Shown one piece after another: positions 47,288 to 58,118 of a stretch of DNA of 64,000 nucleotides (position 1 is the stretch's first letter; the number at the start of each line of letters is the position of its first letter). Position numbers and translations under genes: made by a program. The notes below the pieces were generated by a model, which saw nothing but the letters and a program-made list of their open reading frames with translations, was not told where the DNA came from and searched no databases. Where the stretch lies: assembly GCA_963575645.1 (NCBI GenBank), contig OY754469.1:50426753-50490752 (forward strand). The letters run 5' to 3'. This DNA is from Xanthostigma xanthostigma (Eukaryota > Arthropoda > Insecta > Raphidioptera > Raphidiidae).

Positions 47288-47500
47288 TTAGGTTTCTTCC
47301 TTCAGCGAGAAAAAGTCGAAATTAAATTGGTATTTCCACATCTCGTTGCGCGGAATGTTGGACAAGATAACATGGTCAATAAATATATTCGGGAAACCCC
47401 AGGTTTGTTTACTTTTCCGTGGTCCAGGCCAATAAACTAATATGTTCCAATGACAGATCATGAGTTGAACTGGTTTTATAAAATAACGCAATTTATCAGA
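47288..47500 (-). other. Possible terminal exon, product unknown
   Basis: The minus-strand frame ends at TAA (47288-47290) and has marked protein character: VYWPGPRKSKQTWGF, then PNIFIDHVILSNIPRNEM and WKYQFNFDFFSLKEET. A splice-acceptor-like ATTTTATAAAACCAG lies just upstream (about 47478). The longer 101-codon frame continues into element A9 (47548-47732), so the true start cannot be there. No clear poly(A) signal was seen. The tryptophan/aromatic pattern resembles secreted beta-rich insect proteins only loosely, and I do not assign a family. Confidence 0.35.
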
Positions 47501-47547
47501 AATTATTATAGCATTATTGTTATTTACAGTAGCGTACGGTATTTTTT

Positions 47548-47732
47548 GACGTGATAACGTCTTATAAATTGATGAAACACCGGCTGCACGCACGAAAAAG
47601 TGTCACGTTCCGCCTGATAAGCGATAGAGAGGCACGATCGGCCCAAGCGTCGGCTTGTACGCATTTCAATGTTTCTTTATGACGTTATCACGTAAAACTA
47701 TCGTCCATAAACCGACTTTACAGACAACCAAT
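47548..47732 (+). mobile_element. Family A Helentron-like element, copy A9, short form
   Basis: A plus-strand 185-bp copy with GACGTGATAACGTC at the 5' end and GACGTTATCACGT (47681-47693) set back from the 3' end. It has the hairpin with one substitution (ATAAACCGACTTTAC) and ends ACAACCAAT before a T-run. The interior CGATCGGCCCAAGCGTCGG is shared with A2 and A11. Confidence 0.87.
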
Positions 47733-47828
47733 TTTTTTATTACAACTAGGTATAATAATGGATTGTACCTAAGAGTCCAAGAGAGCTATTAAACATTTTT
47801 GGGTGGGTATTTGAACGTGAAAATTTAT

Positions 47829-48049
47829 GTAAAAATTCTTTTGTAATGTCTGAACACAAAATCGAAGTTCTGGTTAAAAAATTTAAATTCTGCATCAAGG
47901 TGTATTTCGTAAATTGCTCTGATGATGCTCGGGTCTTTGTAAAATTTCAAGTTATGCAAATGTCAGACTCAGCTATTTATCCTTGTGAAGCAATAGACGT
48001 GTGCATATTTGTTGTCGGAATTCGACGTAAAAATTGTTCGAAGAGATAA
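47829..48049. other. Coding-like stretch readable on both strands
   Basis: The plus strand has a 67-codon frame (47846-48049) with segments such as VFVKFQVMQMSDSAIYPCEA. The minus strand has 44 open codons with KFYKDPSIIRAIYEIHLD and AEFKFFNQNFDFVFRHYK. The minus reading would lie directly upstream of the possible exon at 47288-47500, with A9 in the intervening intron. GC content is above the local background. Which strand, if either, is coding cannot be decided by eye. Confidence 0.25.
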
Positions 48050-48359
48050 TTAAGGAACCCACAAATAAAATGAACATAAAAGTTAATTAGGTGCCATACA
48101 ATAGTTAACCTATGCGTGTCGAACATTTCTCAAACGTCGTAAAGAGAACACTAAAGTTTCTGTGACAAAACCATTACCGAAACACAGAAAATACACAAGA
48201 TACAACTCCAGACAGTGTACGGGTATTTTTATCTAAAAGATTTTCTTTTAAAACTCATTAATTTCATACGAAATAGTCATGCGTCTGCAATACATCTTTT
48301 AGTCAATACAAAGTCAAACTCAATAATTGTCACTATAATGAATTTAGGAAATGAAAAAA

Positions 48360-48931
48360 ATTGGTTGTCTGTAAAGTCGGTTTACGGACGATAGTTTTAC
48401 GTGATAACGTATTCCGTAATACATAACCTAAACCTCCCAAAATTTGGGATCAATCCGCTTATCCTTGGTGTCGGAATGATAAGAAATGTCAAAAGTGACG
48501 TTTGCAACTGTCAAAGTATTATGTTCTAATAATAATTAGTTATTCCAATACTTAACTTAGAAGGCGTTGCATTTCACAGAATACTAATGTCAAAAAATTG
48601 AATTAAACATTAGAAATTCAGCCGTTTTCATGTTGCATTTATACAACTATTTTTCTATATAAATTTGTATAAAAAAACTGTTTAGGCAAATTCTGTTATA
48701 CGAAATCTATGTAAAATGTTCTCTTCTTTCGTTTAAGACTGGTTTCAAACCGATCTGATTTAAATTGAGCGAGAAATTAGCAAAAAGCTCGCACAGGGTC
48801 AGGCGGAAAGTTACGCGTTAGGAACGTTACGCGTTACGCGTTACGAACGTTACACTTTTTCGAACATGCAGCCGGTGTTTTATCAATTTATAAGATTGGT
48901 GATTCATCAATTTATAAGACGTTATCACGTC
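48360..48931 (-). mobile_element. Family A Helentron-like element, copy A10, long chimeric form
   Basis: It has A ends with the H-type interior of A5 and A12. It lacks about 90 bp present in A5 and A12 between the CATGTT and GCATTTATACA phrases. The minisatellite is CGTTACGCGTTACG-rich. Confidence 0.84.
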
Positions 48932-49610
48932 AAAAATAGATTGCGCTACCACCACTACATAATAATGTATATTCTTTGAATTCAAACAATGACGTGTTAT
49001 TTTTCCTGATCTCCTCCCTCCCTTTAAATGAGATTTTGATGAAATTTTGTCGGACACCTCCACCAATTTTGAGCTCATATAATTTAATGGATGTCCCCTA
49101 TAGTAAGATATATCAAAAAGCTAAGAATATAATAGTGTAGATTGCATTCAGAGAAATGGTTCATTGATTTAAAATTTTTATGGGTAATTTGATCAAAACA
49201 ACTAATAAAAATCTACGTACAGGTAAGATACGTTAATCAAATAAATAATATTTAATGTAAAAAAACGATATATTATTTACGCTAGTTAAATAACACCATA
49301 TATCTTTATGTCCAATGCAAATATTTAGTTTTTTGTTTTGAATAGAAAAGTAAATACGGATATAGTGCGGCAAACACACGTGTACATTGATTATAATATT
49401 ATTGATAGCAATAACGAGCTGTTATAATTATTGCAAGGTATTTCTGATGCATTATTTATATAATCGGGCTGTTAAAAAAATTATACTAGCTTTAAAATAA
49501 TAATCTGATTATTTTTTTAAAATATATTTGGTTTGTTAGGATCTACAATTTATACTTCTAAATGTAGGTATAGCTATGTAGTTTTTTTCGACTTAGGTAT
49601 TCACCTTTTT
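48932..49610. other. Unassigned AT-rich sequence
   Basis: No feature is supported. The 83-codon frame at 48827-49078 runs out of A10 and is not a gene. Confidence 0.4.
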
Positions 49611-50060
49611 AACCGACGAAAAACAAAAACGGAGGAGGTTCTCAATTCGACGCGTATATTTTTTTTTTATTTTTTTTTTTTTTTTTATTTATGTATGACC
49701 ACGCATAACTTTTTACAGAGTAGTCCGATTTTGATTATTTTTTTGTTTGAAAGGGTATACCCCGAAGTTGGTCCCATATAAATTTGGTAGAAAAATTCCA
49801 ACCCTAAGGGTAGGAAAACAGGGGATGATTGATTGTTCACTCACTGATTGTAATGTATGACCACACATAACTTTTTACAGAGTGGTCCAATTTTGATAAT
49901 TATTTTTTTATTGGATAGGGTATACCTCGAGGTTTATCTCATATAAATTTGGAAAAAAAATTCCTACCCTAAGGGTGGGAAAATAGGGGTGATTTATTGT
50001 TCACTCACAGATTTTCATGCTGAGTTGTGTATATTACAATTATAAATTATATAGCCACAA
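49611..50060 (+). mobile_element. Lepidopteran AACCGAC/GGAGGAGG repeat (family M), partial
   Basis: After TTTTT it begins AACCGACGAAAAACAAAAAC, then GGAGGAGGTTCTCAATTCG and a long T-run. Two diverged direct copies of a segment follow, each with ATGTATGACCAC, CATAACTTTTTACAGAGT and ACCCTAAGGGT. I recognise the opening as a very common lepidopteran repeat. The likely 3' counterpart, CGGCGGTTTAA, appears in the adjacent foldback. Confidence 0.6.
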
Positions 50061-50070
50061 AAAATTATTA

Positions 50071-50569
50071 AATAAAAACTTTTTAACAAAAAAATTAAAC
50101 CGCCGAAAAACTGAAAAGCAAAAAATAATAAATCTTTTTATTTAGCTAAGTTCTATCTAAGTAGTTGAACGTATGTGACAGTCTAGTATATCTAAGTAAT
50201 TTTGAGTCGGCGTCAAACCATCAATGAACAAAGATCACTAAAAGAAATAACCAAATCAAATTAACAATGATACGTGAAATCTCCAGCGATAAACATTAAC
50301 ATTCCAAACATGCGCTCTCCACACGACCACTCGCAAAGACGTGTGCCCTCAGTGTGCCCGTTCGGGTTGCTCTGTCGCTGACATTAACTTCGTGAACGCT
50401 CAGAGATTTCCGGCGAAGGATTGTTGACGCCGACTCAAAATTACTTAGATATACTAGACTGTCACATACGTTCAACTACTTAGATAGAACTTAGTTAAAT
50501 AAAAAGATTTATTATTTTTTGCTTTTCAGTTTTTCGGCGGTTTAATTTTTTTGTTAAAAAGTTTTTATT
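50071..50569. mobile_element. Foldback element with 146-bp arms
   Basis: The left arm 50071-50216 and right arm 50424-50569 are near-perfect mirrors. They run from AATAAAAACTTTTTAAC through AACCGCCGAAAAACTG and GTAGTTGAACGTATGTGAC to GAGTCGGCGTCAA. The 207-bp spacer is much GC-richer. The arm tips carry an AACCGCCGAA motif like the end of family M, so it may derive from two M 3' ends facing each other. TTATTA at both flanks is a possible duplication. Confidence 0.75.
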
Positions 50570-51744
50570 ATTAATTTAACATAAGATTTTGGGCAATACA
50601 TAACCTACATTATTTGTAGAAAATCACAGCGCAGTGACAAAATTACTAAAGCATCATTATTTAAGGTGGTGGCTATTAGATTACATTATATACAATGTAT
50701 GTATGCGTTGATTGTATTTATCCTCTGAGGTGGAACCTTTGAAACAAGGAAATATAAAAAAGAAAAAAAAACAGTGTTTATATACACACTTATATATAGT
50801 GTGTTTTCTAAAATCATAATTTATAATTTTTAAGTCATTTGACTTTGTATTAATTAAATTATACTCATACATAAGACGTTTTGACAGAGAGAGAAGAAAC
50901 GATTCTCCCACTCTTTCCACTCAAATGCATATTGTAGTCGAAGAAGGGGAAGCGTTTCACTTGTCTCCTGATCTAGGCCAACTTACTCCCTTCAAAAGAT
51001 CGCTTTTTAAGCTAAATTTTGAACAATATACATATACAATATGCATAGAAAAATGTTTCGAAGTATAAATTGTGTAAAAAAATCGTTTCAATCAAACAGT
51101 TATTGTTCGAGTTGGCTTGATTTAAATTCAACAATGCTTTTCTTATGGAGAAATATCACAATTATTTGTCAAATTAGATTTTTTGACAATGCTCTCTTCA
51201 ACCCAGCATAAGAAGTTGGTCTTGGATATGATTTTTCGACAACATCGCCATTGCCTTACGAAACATGAAAGTCTAAACTGATTAGAACAGTGTTTTTAAA
51301 ACGCAATAAAGGACATAGGGGTTGAATAAAACATCCAGTATATGAATGCAGATGTATGACAGTGATATTGGATCTGTGTTGAAACTGAAAGTGCGTCCCA
51401 TCTGCGTTTTGTCAATAGGAGAGACGCACTCGAATCTCTCTGTCTGTATGTGTGTAATTTAGAATGTATCCCCCGCTGAGCATAAAAAATGTCATTACTT
51501 TGACGTATAATCGCTCGCTCTCGAAAACATTTCTCTCTACACATCGAACCTGTATGAGTCCAGTGCATATAGCACATTATTCCCTGACTGCATCGCGGGA
51601 TTTATTCCGCGACCATAAGAGGATGATTCACAACTGTGACGCTATAAACGGTGGCCGTCAATAGGCTTTGCTTAGTTCCATCTTTACAAGTCTCGGATGC
51701 CTACTTGAAGTAGTAGTAGATTGCAAGTTGCAACCTGGTGTCTT
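50570..51744. other. Unassigned sequence
   Basis: A GC-richer patch at about 51370-51660 carries opposed frames of 66 and 93 codons without recognisable motifs. No repeat boundary was found. Confidence 0.4.
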
Positions 51745-51960
51745 AATCTATACTATTACATAAAGAATTTGTTTGTATTGTTTTGTAAAAACTCTTTCAA
51801 ATCAAAAACTACACTAGAATTTTTTACTGGAAAATTCATTTTATAATGTAAATGAATTCATATAGATTATTTTGAATAATATTTTTGTTTTCCGAAATTT
51901 TTTTGACGTGTCACATACTGACAATAAATGCTATATCTATCTATCTATCCCTGGATAATA
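51745..51960 (-). mobile_element. Antisense retroelement tail fragment
   Basis: ATCTATACTATTACATAAAG then AATTTGTTTGTATTG is the reverse complement of the tail type at 2237-2455. CTAT-type simple repeats lie near the far end (about 51931-51948). Confidence 0.45.
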
Positions 51961-52530
51961 TTTTATTTTGATAAAAATAGGTTTTCAGTTTGAAATCTCA
52001 ATATTTGTAAATAAAGCGTACTTAGATGCTTTATCGGCCTGCGATGACCAGATGGTTGGATATACGTGTTTCATCTCAATCACGTCAGGAGTCGCGGGTA
52101 GCGGCTAGTGGGTTATATTATGACGAGCTGTATGTAGAAGTCAGTGACGTTATCAAGTGGCAAAAAATAGCCTGGGGTAGCCATCATTGAAAGAGATTTG
52201 ATAATCACTGGAATCGGGTCACCCTTCGTCTAACTCCGAGGCTACAGGTTGCAAGTGGTACACATGTGGCGTATCCTATGGCAGGCCAAAGGGCACGCCA
52301 TTGTACAACTACCGAAGCACACAAACTTCAATGTGTACGTCCTCCAGTTGCACACACACACACACACACACAAACATAATACGTCTATCTCCTCTGTGCA
52401 TTATATGCATATGGGGTAGGGGATGTTTTTTTATTTATTTACATACAAATGCACGTACTAGAGCTTTCGACAACCTCCATTGAGTCAATATTTCAGGGTT
52501 TTAAAAGGATAATTTTTGGTAACGTATGAA
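51961..52530. other. Unassigned, with a (CA)n microsatellite
   Basis: A perfect CA run of about eleven units lies at about 52350-52371. Nothing else is supported. The 60-codon frame across it is incidental. Confidence 0.5.
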
Positions 52531-53427
52531 CACGAAGCTACTCAAAAGAAACTGATCGACGACGGAAATCATAAACCAGTTCGCGATGAGGAACTGAATA
52601 GGATACAATACAGACGACGCAACTGGTTACTGACCAATCAGTAACGGGCTAGTAATCAATTGCAGGCTTTTAATCTATAGATCTAGTGTTTTCTTGCGTA
52701 TATCAAATTCATATTTGTGTTTTGCCTGTGCAATTCAGGGGACAGCAATCGCAGTAATTGTGTTTAAAATAAAGCTTTAAAATTTTGCATCTGAAAGTTG
52801 GAGTTCTTTTGCAGCAACGAATAAGCGGTGGTTGAAATTTTAAAGTGAAACTTTTATTCTATCGCCCCGAATTTTTCTGGTCGTCTGTTGCATGTCGCAT
52901 TACAGGCGGCTGCGGAGTAGGCGCTCGGTAGAGCAGCCAAGGCCAATATGGCGGCGCCCATGGTTAGCATCAGCTGACCGTGTAGTATGTACCTATAACA
53001 CATAGTCAGTCTGTCATGCGGGCAAGTGCTGTACAGTGTTTACATGTTTTTATTCGTGTATTCATGTGAATATTGTTGTTTATAATTAATCGTGATGGAT
53101 AAGTGTCTACAATCTAACGCCTACAATTCAATAAAAGTTTCACTTGCGTCGTGGTTTCTTAAAACCACACAACTGTTTTTTTTTCTAGATATCGATGAAC
53201 CGTTAACCTTCTTTGTGTTATATTTCTTCGGTGACGGAATCGTTATCCCATGTAGCCCCACAATGATTGCGATGATGTGTCCTCCATGACCACACAGAAG
53301 AAACTAACCGATTCCGATCACTTAATGAGTATATAGACGCGTGTGCGGAGCTGCATCACTAATGAGTTAGTAACCGGTTAGCAATTTCAATCACAAACCA
53401 GTTCCGTTTCTTTTGAGTAGCTCCGTG
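52531..53427. mobile_element. Inverted-repeat transposon, hAT-like ends
   Basis: The left end CACGAAGCTACTCAAAAGAA and the right end (revcomp) CACGGAGCTACTCAAAAGAA are mirror copies. Sub-terminal TAGTAATC...GGTTACTGA phrases are also repeated. An 8-bp duplication is not clean. The interior includes a GC-rich stretch with CAATATGGCGGCGCCCATGG (about 52943-52962). The 65-codon frame at 53092-53289 could be a relic but has no recognised motif. Confidence 0.5.
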
Positions 53428-53650
53428 CGCATACATCATAAATATGCATCAGTTAGTACCAATTGTTATTTATTATGCGTTATTGTTTTTAATAATAAGG
53501 GTCAGCGGGCACACGTGTCACTGTTTGTATCGAAAAGCGAAAAATTTTTCGTTCGATCGTGCGATTCGACAACAACATGGCGACTCAATCGGACTTTCGC
53601 TCTAGCAATCGATGCCCTTGACATGCGGAAAAATATACACACGGTAAAAA
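53428..53650. other. Unassigned sequence
   Basis: A short interval with one 90-codon frame (53413-53685) that runs into copy A11. I do not consider it a gene. Confidence 0.4.
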
Positions 53651-54272
53651 ATTGGTTGTCTGTAAAGTCGGTTTACGAACGATAGTTTTACGTGATAACG
53701 TATTCCGCTCGAATATCATATTTAATAATACATAACCTAAATTTTAGTAGCTGTCAAACTATATTTTTACCTACTAATAATTTGATCAACCAAAGCAAAA
53801 TACATATTTTTAAGCAATTATAAAAGACATTTAAAAGAATGTATTAAAAGAATGTATATATATGCTGTTATGAAATGCAGATATCTCCCAAGATTTGTTT
53901 TTGATACAAAAAGTAATTGCGTTTGTGTACAAACTATCAATTGACAAATAACGATGTATTATCTGAAAAACTGCTTTAAAAATTCGATAATTTATGACAT
54001 TTTTATTAGATATCTTAATTTTAAGTCTTAATTTCCACGGTTTATAAAACAAAGGCCATCTGTCAGATGTAGCTTTCGCTGGAACAGCCGAAAAAAATGT
54101 TGAACGCACACTACTCTCTGACGTCACGCGAGAAGAGGGAGAAATGCGCACAAGCCGACGCTTGGGCCGATCGTGCATCTCTATCGCTTATATCGCGCTC
54201 TCGCTTGCGGAACGTTACTCTTTTTCGTGTGTGCTGGCGGTGTTTCATCAATTTATAAGACGTTATCACGTC
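53651..54272 (-). mobile_element. Family A Helentron-like element, copy A11, with private interior
   Basis: It has A ends, the CCGCTCGAATATCATATTTA block near the 3' end, and the ACGTCACGCGAGAAGAG / GACGCTTGGGCCGATCG block near the 5' end. About 350 bp between them (53755-54110) are not found in any other copy here, so it may be a captured or inserted segment. The 115-codon minus frame at 53831-54178 straddles captured and shared sequence. Confidence 0.8.
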
Positions 54273-54414
54273 AAAAATATTGTTTTAATTTACGAGTGTA
54301 GAAATTTGAACTAAAGACGAGTTTATATCAAAATTCATTTCATATTTATGTACAATTAATATACTATTTCACGATTTCTTTTAACTCAAAACGCAATTTT
54401 TTTAAAGTAGGTAT

Positions 54415-54560
54415 ATATGTCGCCGGGATATTGTCAAATCCGTGATATTGTAATTTCACTAGTGAAATTACAATATCACGATTGACAAAGAGTCGTGATA
54501 TTATAATTTCACTAAGTGAAATTATAATATCACGGGTTTGACAATATCCCGGCGACATAT
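54415..54560. mobile_element. Double-palindrome foldback MITE
   Basis: The outer arms ATATGTCGCCGGGATATTGT and their mirror enclose two tandem palindromes. One is a perfect 40-bp palindrome at 54441-54480 centred on TTTCACTAGTGAAA. The other, of 41 bp, is at 54494-54534, centred on CACTAAGTG. Single-stranded, the element would form a cruciform with two side hairpins. The 64-codon frame is a by-product. Confidence 0.8.
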
Positions 54561-55647
54561 TATATACATCGATAAAAGCCTTTTACGTGCTTGCTTTGGT
54601 ATCTCTGCAGCGTAGTTGATTCAATGGGGGTTTTTAAAATGAAGGCTCTACTTTGTTTAGTCATATTAACGGAGTGCTTTACATAATGCGTAAGGTGTAT
54701 TATTCACTTTATATAAAACTACACTATAGATAATATTATACGTAAGCTTTTTATCTATTTGATGCTTATCTTCAAAAGCTTTGTTTGATGCATAAAAGAC
54801 AGATCTTCTCTAATGAAATCAAATACAAAGCGGATTGAAAAAAAATCTGATATCAAATGATGCGTTCTTGATATTCTGTTTGTATTACAGATTGTGCATC
54901 ATCAATGGATATATTTACTGTCCACCTGTGGGTAGTTTTAGTTCTGCTTATTCATAAATCAAATATAAAAGAATATCTAATTTATTATAAATATATTTAA
55001 AACGTTAAATTAAAAATAAGCAGCATTCATTTAAAAAAAACGCGTGTTAAAATATGACTTTTTAAAATTCTCTTTCTTATAATACGAATGATAATTAATA
55101 AATACATCGCACAATTATTAGTCACCTGGTATAAGCTGGAACTTTGCAAATAAAATATAAATCGTCAATAGGTATATTTAGGGCAACTTACCCGATATGC
55201 CCGCCTTTAGAATGAATATTTCGCAAATATAAATAATTTTGATTTACGTAAACAATATTCAAAAAGTAAACAGAATTTTTATAAAATAGACTTGTGGAGG
55301 GTAATTGTAGAGTCATTGATAAATAAACATTCCCGCTGGTTTTTCTCATTTTATGGGAAACACAGAAACAAAATTAGAAAGTTCCCCAACACACATTTAA
55401 GCGTCTTAAAATTCTTGTGGCGCTCGCGCCATAGCAAAGTTTATGTAAATTAAGCAAATAATTAATTAAATAAATATCAAGTATCGAAAAACCACAGTAT
55501 TATCTTATCATAAATTCTGAAAATAAATGTATAATCATCATTCATCGAACAAATTTAATTAGTAAAAAACAAACTTAGAATCATTAATCAAACGATAGTA
55601 TCTCAATATTTTTTTCTGGAAATGGATCAATTGGAAATCAATAAAAT
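54561..55647. other. Unassigned AT-rich sequence
   Basis: No supported feature. Confidence 0.4.
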
Positions 55648-55774
55648 ACTGCAACTTTTAGACCGAAAAAATTGATATGCCATTATCATTTGGAAATATG
55701 TTGCAATATGCAGTATATTTCTAAATAAAAATGGCATATCTATTTTTTTGGTCTAAAAATTTGTTATCTGCAGT
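55648..55774. repeat. Imperfect inverted repeat, about 37-bp arms
   Basis: ACTGCAACTTTTAGACC and GATATGCCATT at the left are mirrored by AATGGCATATC and GGTCTAAAAATTTG...CTGCAGT at the right, with about 45 bp between. It could be the ends of a small MITE. Confidence 0.5.
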
Positions 55775-56550
55775 ACAATCCAGGTGTAGCATTATTTGAG
55801 TTTTCAAAAAGATGAATTTAAATAGGTACAGATTTGAGCTGAAATTCGGCAAGTGGTCACCAATGAAATGAAGAGACAGTATAATTTCTATGATCTCTGA
55901 AGCGAGAATCATTTTCAATTTTTTGTCTGCACGCCATTTGAATGGTCGGTGAATATTAGGAGTGTCAATGTGAATTATCGGAGCGCAGTGGAAAAAAAAA
56001 CGATAGACCCCTTGCTCGTGATGTTTTGAAACAAGTTGGGTAAGCACGAACATACAATGCTGATGACTAAGAATACAAATCCCGTAGATATCGTGCCAAA
56101 TTGCATCAAAATCGGTCCAGACGTTCTCTATTATCAAAACAAAGACATAGAAAGACAAAAATTCAGTCTAGATATCAAAATGCCGGTCATAAGAAAGAGG
56201 CAAGACAATAAAATTAGAAACAAAGGTATTGTTAGCAAGATAGGCATCTCTTGAAAAAGTAGTTTTTTATACTAAACACTGAGTAAGCCAAACGGGAACG
56301 GAAAACAAGTACATATCTTTGTCAACTTGAAACGCTAACAATATTAATTAATCTGAAGAAATAATCAATTAAACCTTTGATTTATCGATAGTACCTTTCA
56401 AAAATTAAAGGTTAAAATATGTCTCACCAACAATAAAGTACATTATTGCAATCATGACGTAAAACGGCTGAGTTTTCTAAGAAGTAATGTGCGTTTTTAT
56501 AAAATATTATCTACCTCTAGAAATATGCCATGCACTTGACATAATTTTTT
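55775..56550. other. Unassigned, containing the longest open frame of the window
   Basis: A 145-codon minus-strand frame (55721-56158) overlaps the inverted repeat above. Its peptide lacks motifs. The plus strand at about 56098-56120 carries a GCATCAAAATCGGTCCAGAC phrase typical of retroelement-derived repeats. I therefore do not call a gene. Confidence 0.4.
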
Positions 56551-56704
56551 TGAAGTGAAAACTTCTTTAGCGGCGTTGTACACTTTTTTTGTAATGGGCA
56601 AAAAATCTTAAACTCGCGTCAGGACACGTGACCTGATCGAAAATTCGTAAGACGTTAATATTCAAGTTTTCACTTCTGCCGGCACTCCCGGAGTGCAACC
56701 CGTC
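56551..56704 (+). mobile_element. Family P compact Helentron-like element
   Basis: After a T-run it begins TGAAGTGAAAACTTC. The inverted partner AAGTTTTCACTTC is at 56664-56676, then the perfect hairpin GCACTCCCGGAGTGC (56682-56696), AACCCGTC and a T-run. The whole element is only 154 bp. I recognise it as a common lepidopteran repeat. It shows the same end logic as A and H in minimal form. Confidence 0.82.
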
Positions 56705-57567
56705 TTTTTTTTAATATTTGTGGAGAACAGATGCCTATGCCTCTATGGCGGTCGTGCGAAATAACACATTTTACACTAGAGGCGTAAAGTGAAAAATCGT
56801 AGTCATGCTACAATTTTTGTAGGAAATCATAATTCAATGGCATGCGACTACAACGCAGCCTACAAATTATTAGAAGTGGACTCGGTCAAAATTGGACTGT
56901 CAAAAATTTTGAAAAATTAAATGCAAATCAGCTATTAGGGGGTACTTGCAAAAAATACTACATATATCTCCTGTGAGATGTTGAAAATCACTAGGTCTCG
57001 TTTTCTTCATACGCTAGGTTCGGTGGTGAAAAAAGAAGTAGTGCAGATGAGGTGCGCATTAAATAACGCACGGGAGGCTTTTGTTCCATTGAGAATCGGG
57101 AACTTTCGGAATCGTTTGTTGTCATAATAATAATTACACGTAGCGTACACAGCGAGGTTAGATGACCTTACTATTCGAACTCTATTCGTGTTCAAAGAGC
57201 GTTTCACTGTCGATAATGACCGGTAAAGACATTTTTACGTACCATCAACAAGTAACTCACAACGAAACATTGCATGGGAACAGGAAGTAGAAGTTAGTGA
57301 TGCAGATATATAATACTTGACTGGGATACGAACCGTTCTCCTCGGATAACAAAGCCGGATACTGTGATTAGCTACGCTATCGTACAATATTACAGTCTAT
57401 ACTAATTTATTTACGCACCTATGTACGGATTTGTGTTTTGTAAACATTGAAAATGACAAACTCGAAAGAGATATGATGTTGTCAAAACGTATACCATTGA
57501 TCTTATTTAATCCCTCCTAGGGGATGAATTTTCAAAAATCCTTTTTGAGTGGTCACCTACGTTATAC
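56705..57567. other. Unassigned sequence
   Basis: No supported gene or repeat. The 66-codon minus frame at 57007-57207 has no recognised motif. Confidence 0.4.
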
Positions 57568-58054
57568 AGATTGTATCAAATCAAAACGGTCCATAGGACA
57601 TTCTGTGTGTAAGACAGAGACGATATATAAAGATCTAAAGCAGTAAGTAAGAATGAGATAAATGATCGCTAATATAGTTACTGTAGTTACGTAAATAAAT
57701 AATTACGTACACTGTAAATCTTTTTACCAACTTATCAATTAAAACAAATAAACAAATAAATTTATTATGTTGGCGGTTGAATTACCACCATAAAACCATT
57801 TAATTATTTGGATTTTTTCCCGAACAGTATATTAAATAGCCATTTTATCAATAATTTCACTAGTGAATACTGACATTTGATAAAATTGAGATTTTTACTG
57901 TAGAAAACAAAGACGATACTATCAGATTGTATAACCACAGTAACTATTAGCGATCATTTATCTCATTCTTACTTACTGCTTTAGTCCTTTATATAATATC
58001 GTCTCTGTCTTACACACAGAATGTTCTATGGACTGTTTTGATTTGATACAATCT
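57568..58054. mobile_element. Foldback element with about 115-bp arms
   Basis: The arms at about 57568-57690 and 57940-58054 are mirror copies. They run from AGATTGTATCAAATCAAAAC through GTGTAAGACAGAGACGATAT and GTAAGTAAGAATGAGATAAA to GATCGCTAATA. The spacer is about 250 bp. It is followed 64 bp later by MITE F2. Confidence 0.72.
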
Positions 58055-58118
58055 CTATAAGAAATTCCTGTGCAAAATTTCATGCTTCCACAAACCCACC
58101 AATTTAAGCCGTTGTGTA

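Noticed and set aside
53831..54178. 115-codon minus-strand frame
   Set aside because: It spans shared and private parts of element A11, so its openness follows from repeat sequence. Part of it recurs in other copies without conservation as protein.
55721..56158. 145-codon minus-strand reading frame, the longest in the window
   Set aside because: It overlaps an inverted repeat, has no motif and a hydrophobic/aromatic composition typical of AT-rich antisense DNA. The opposite strand carries a retroelement-like phrase.
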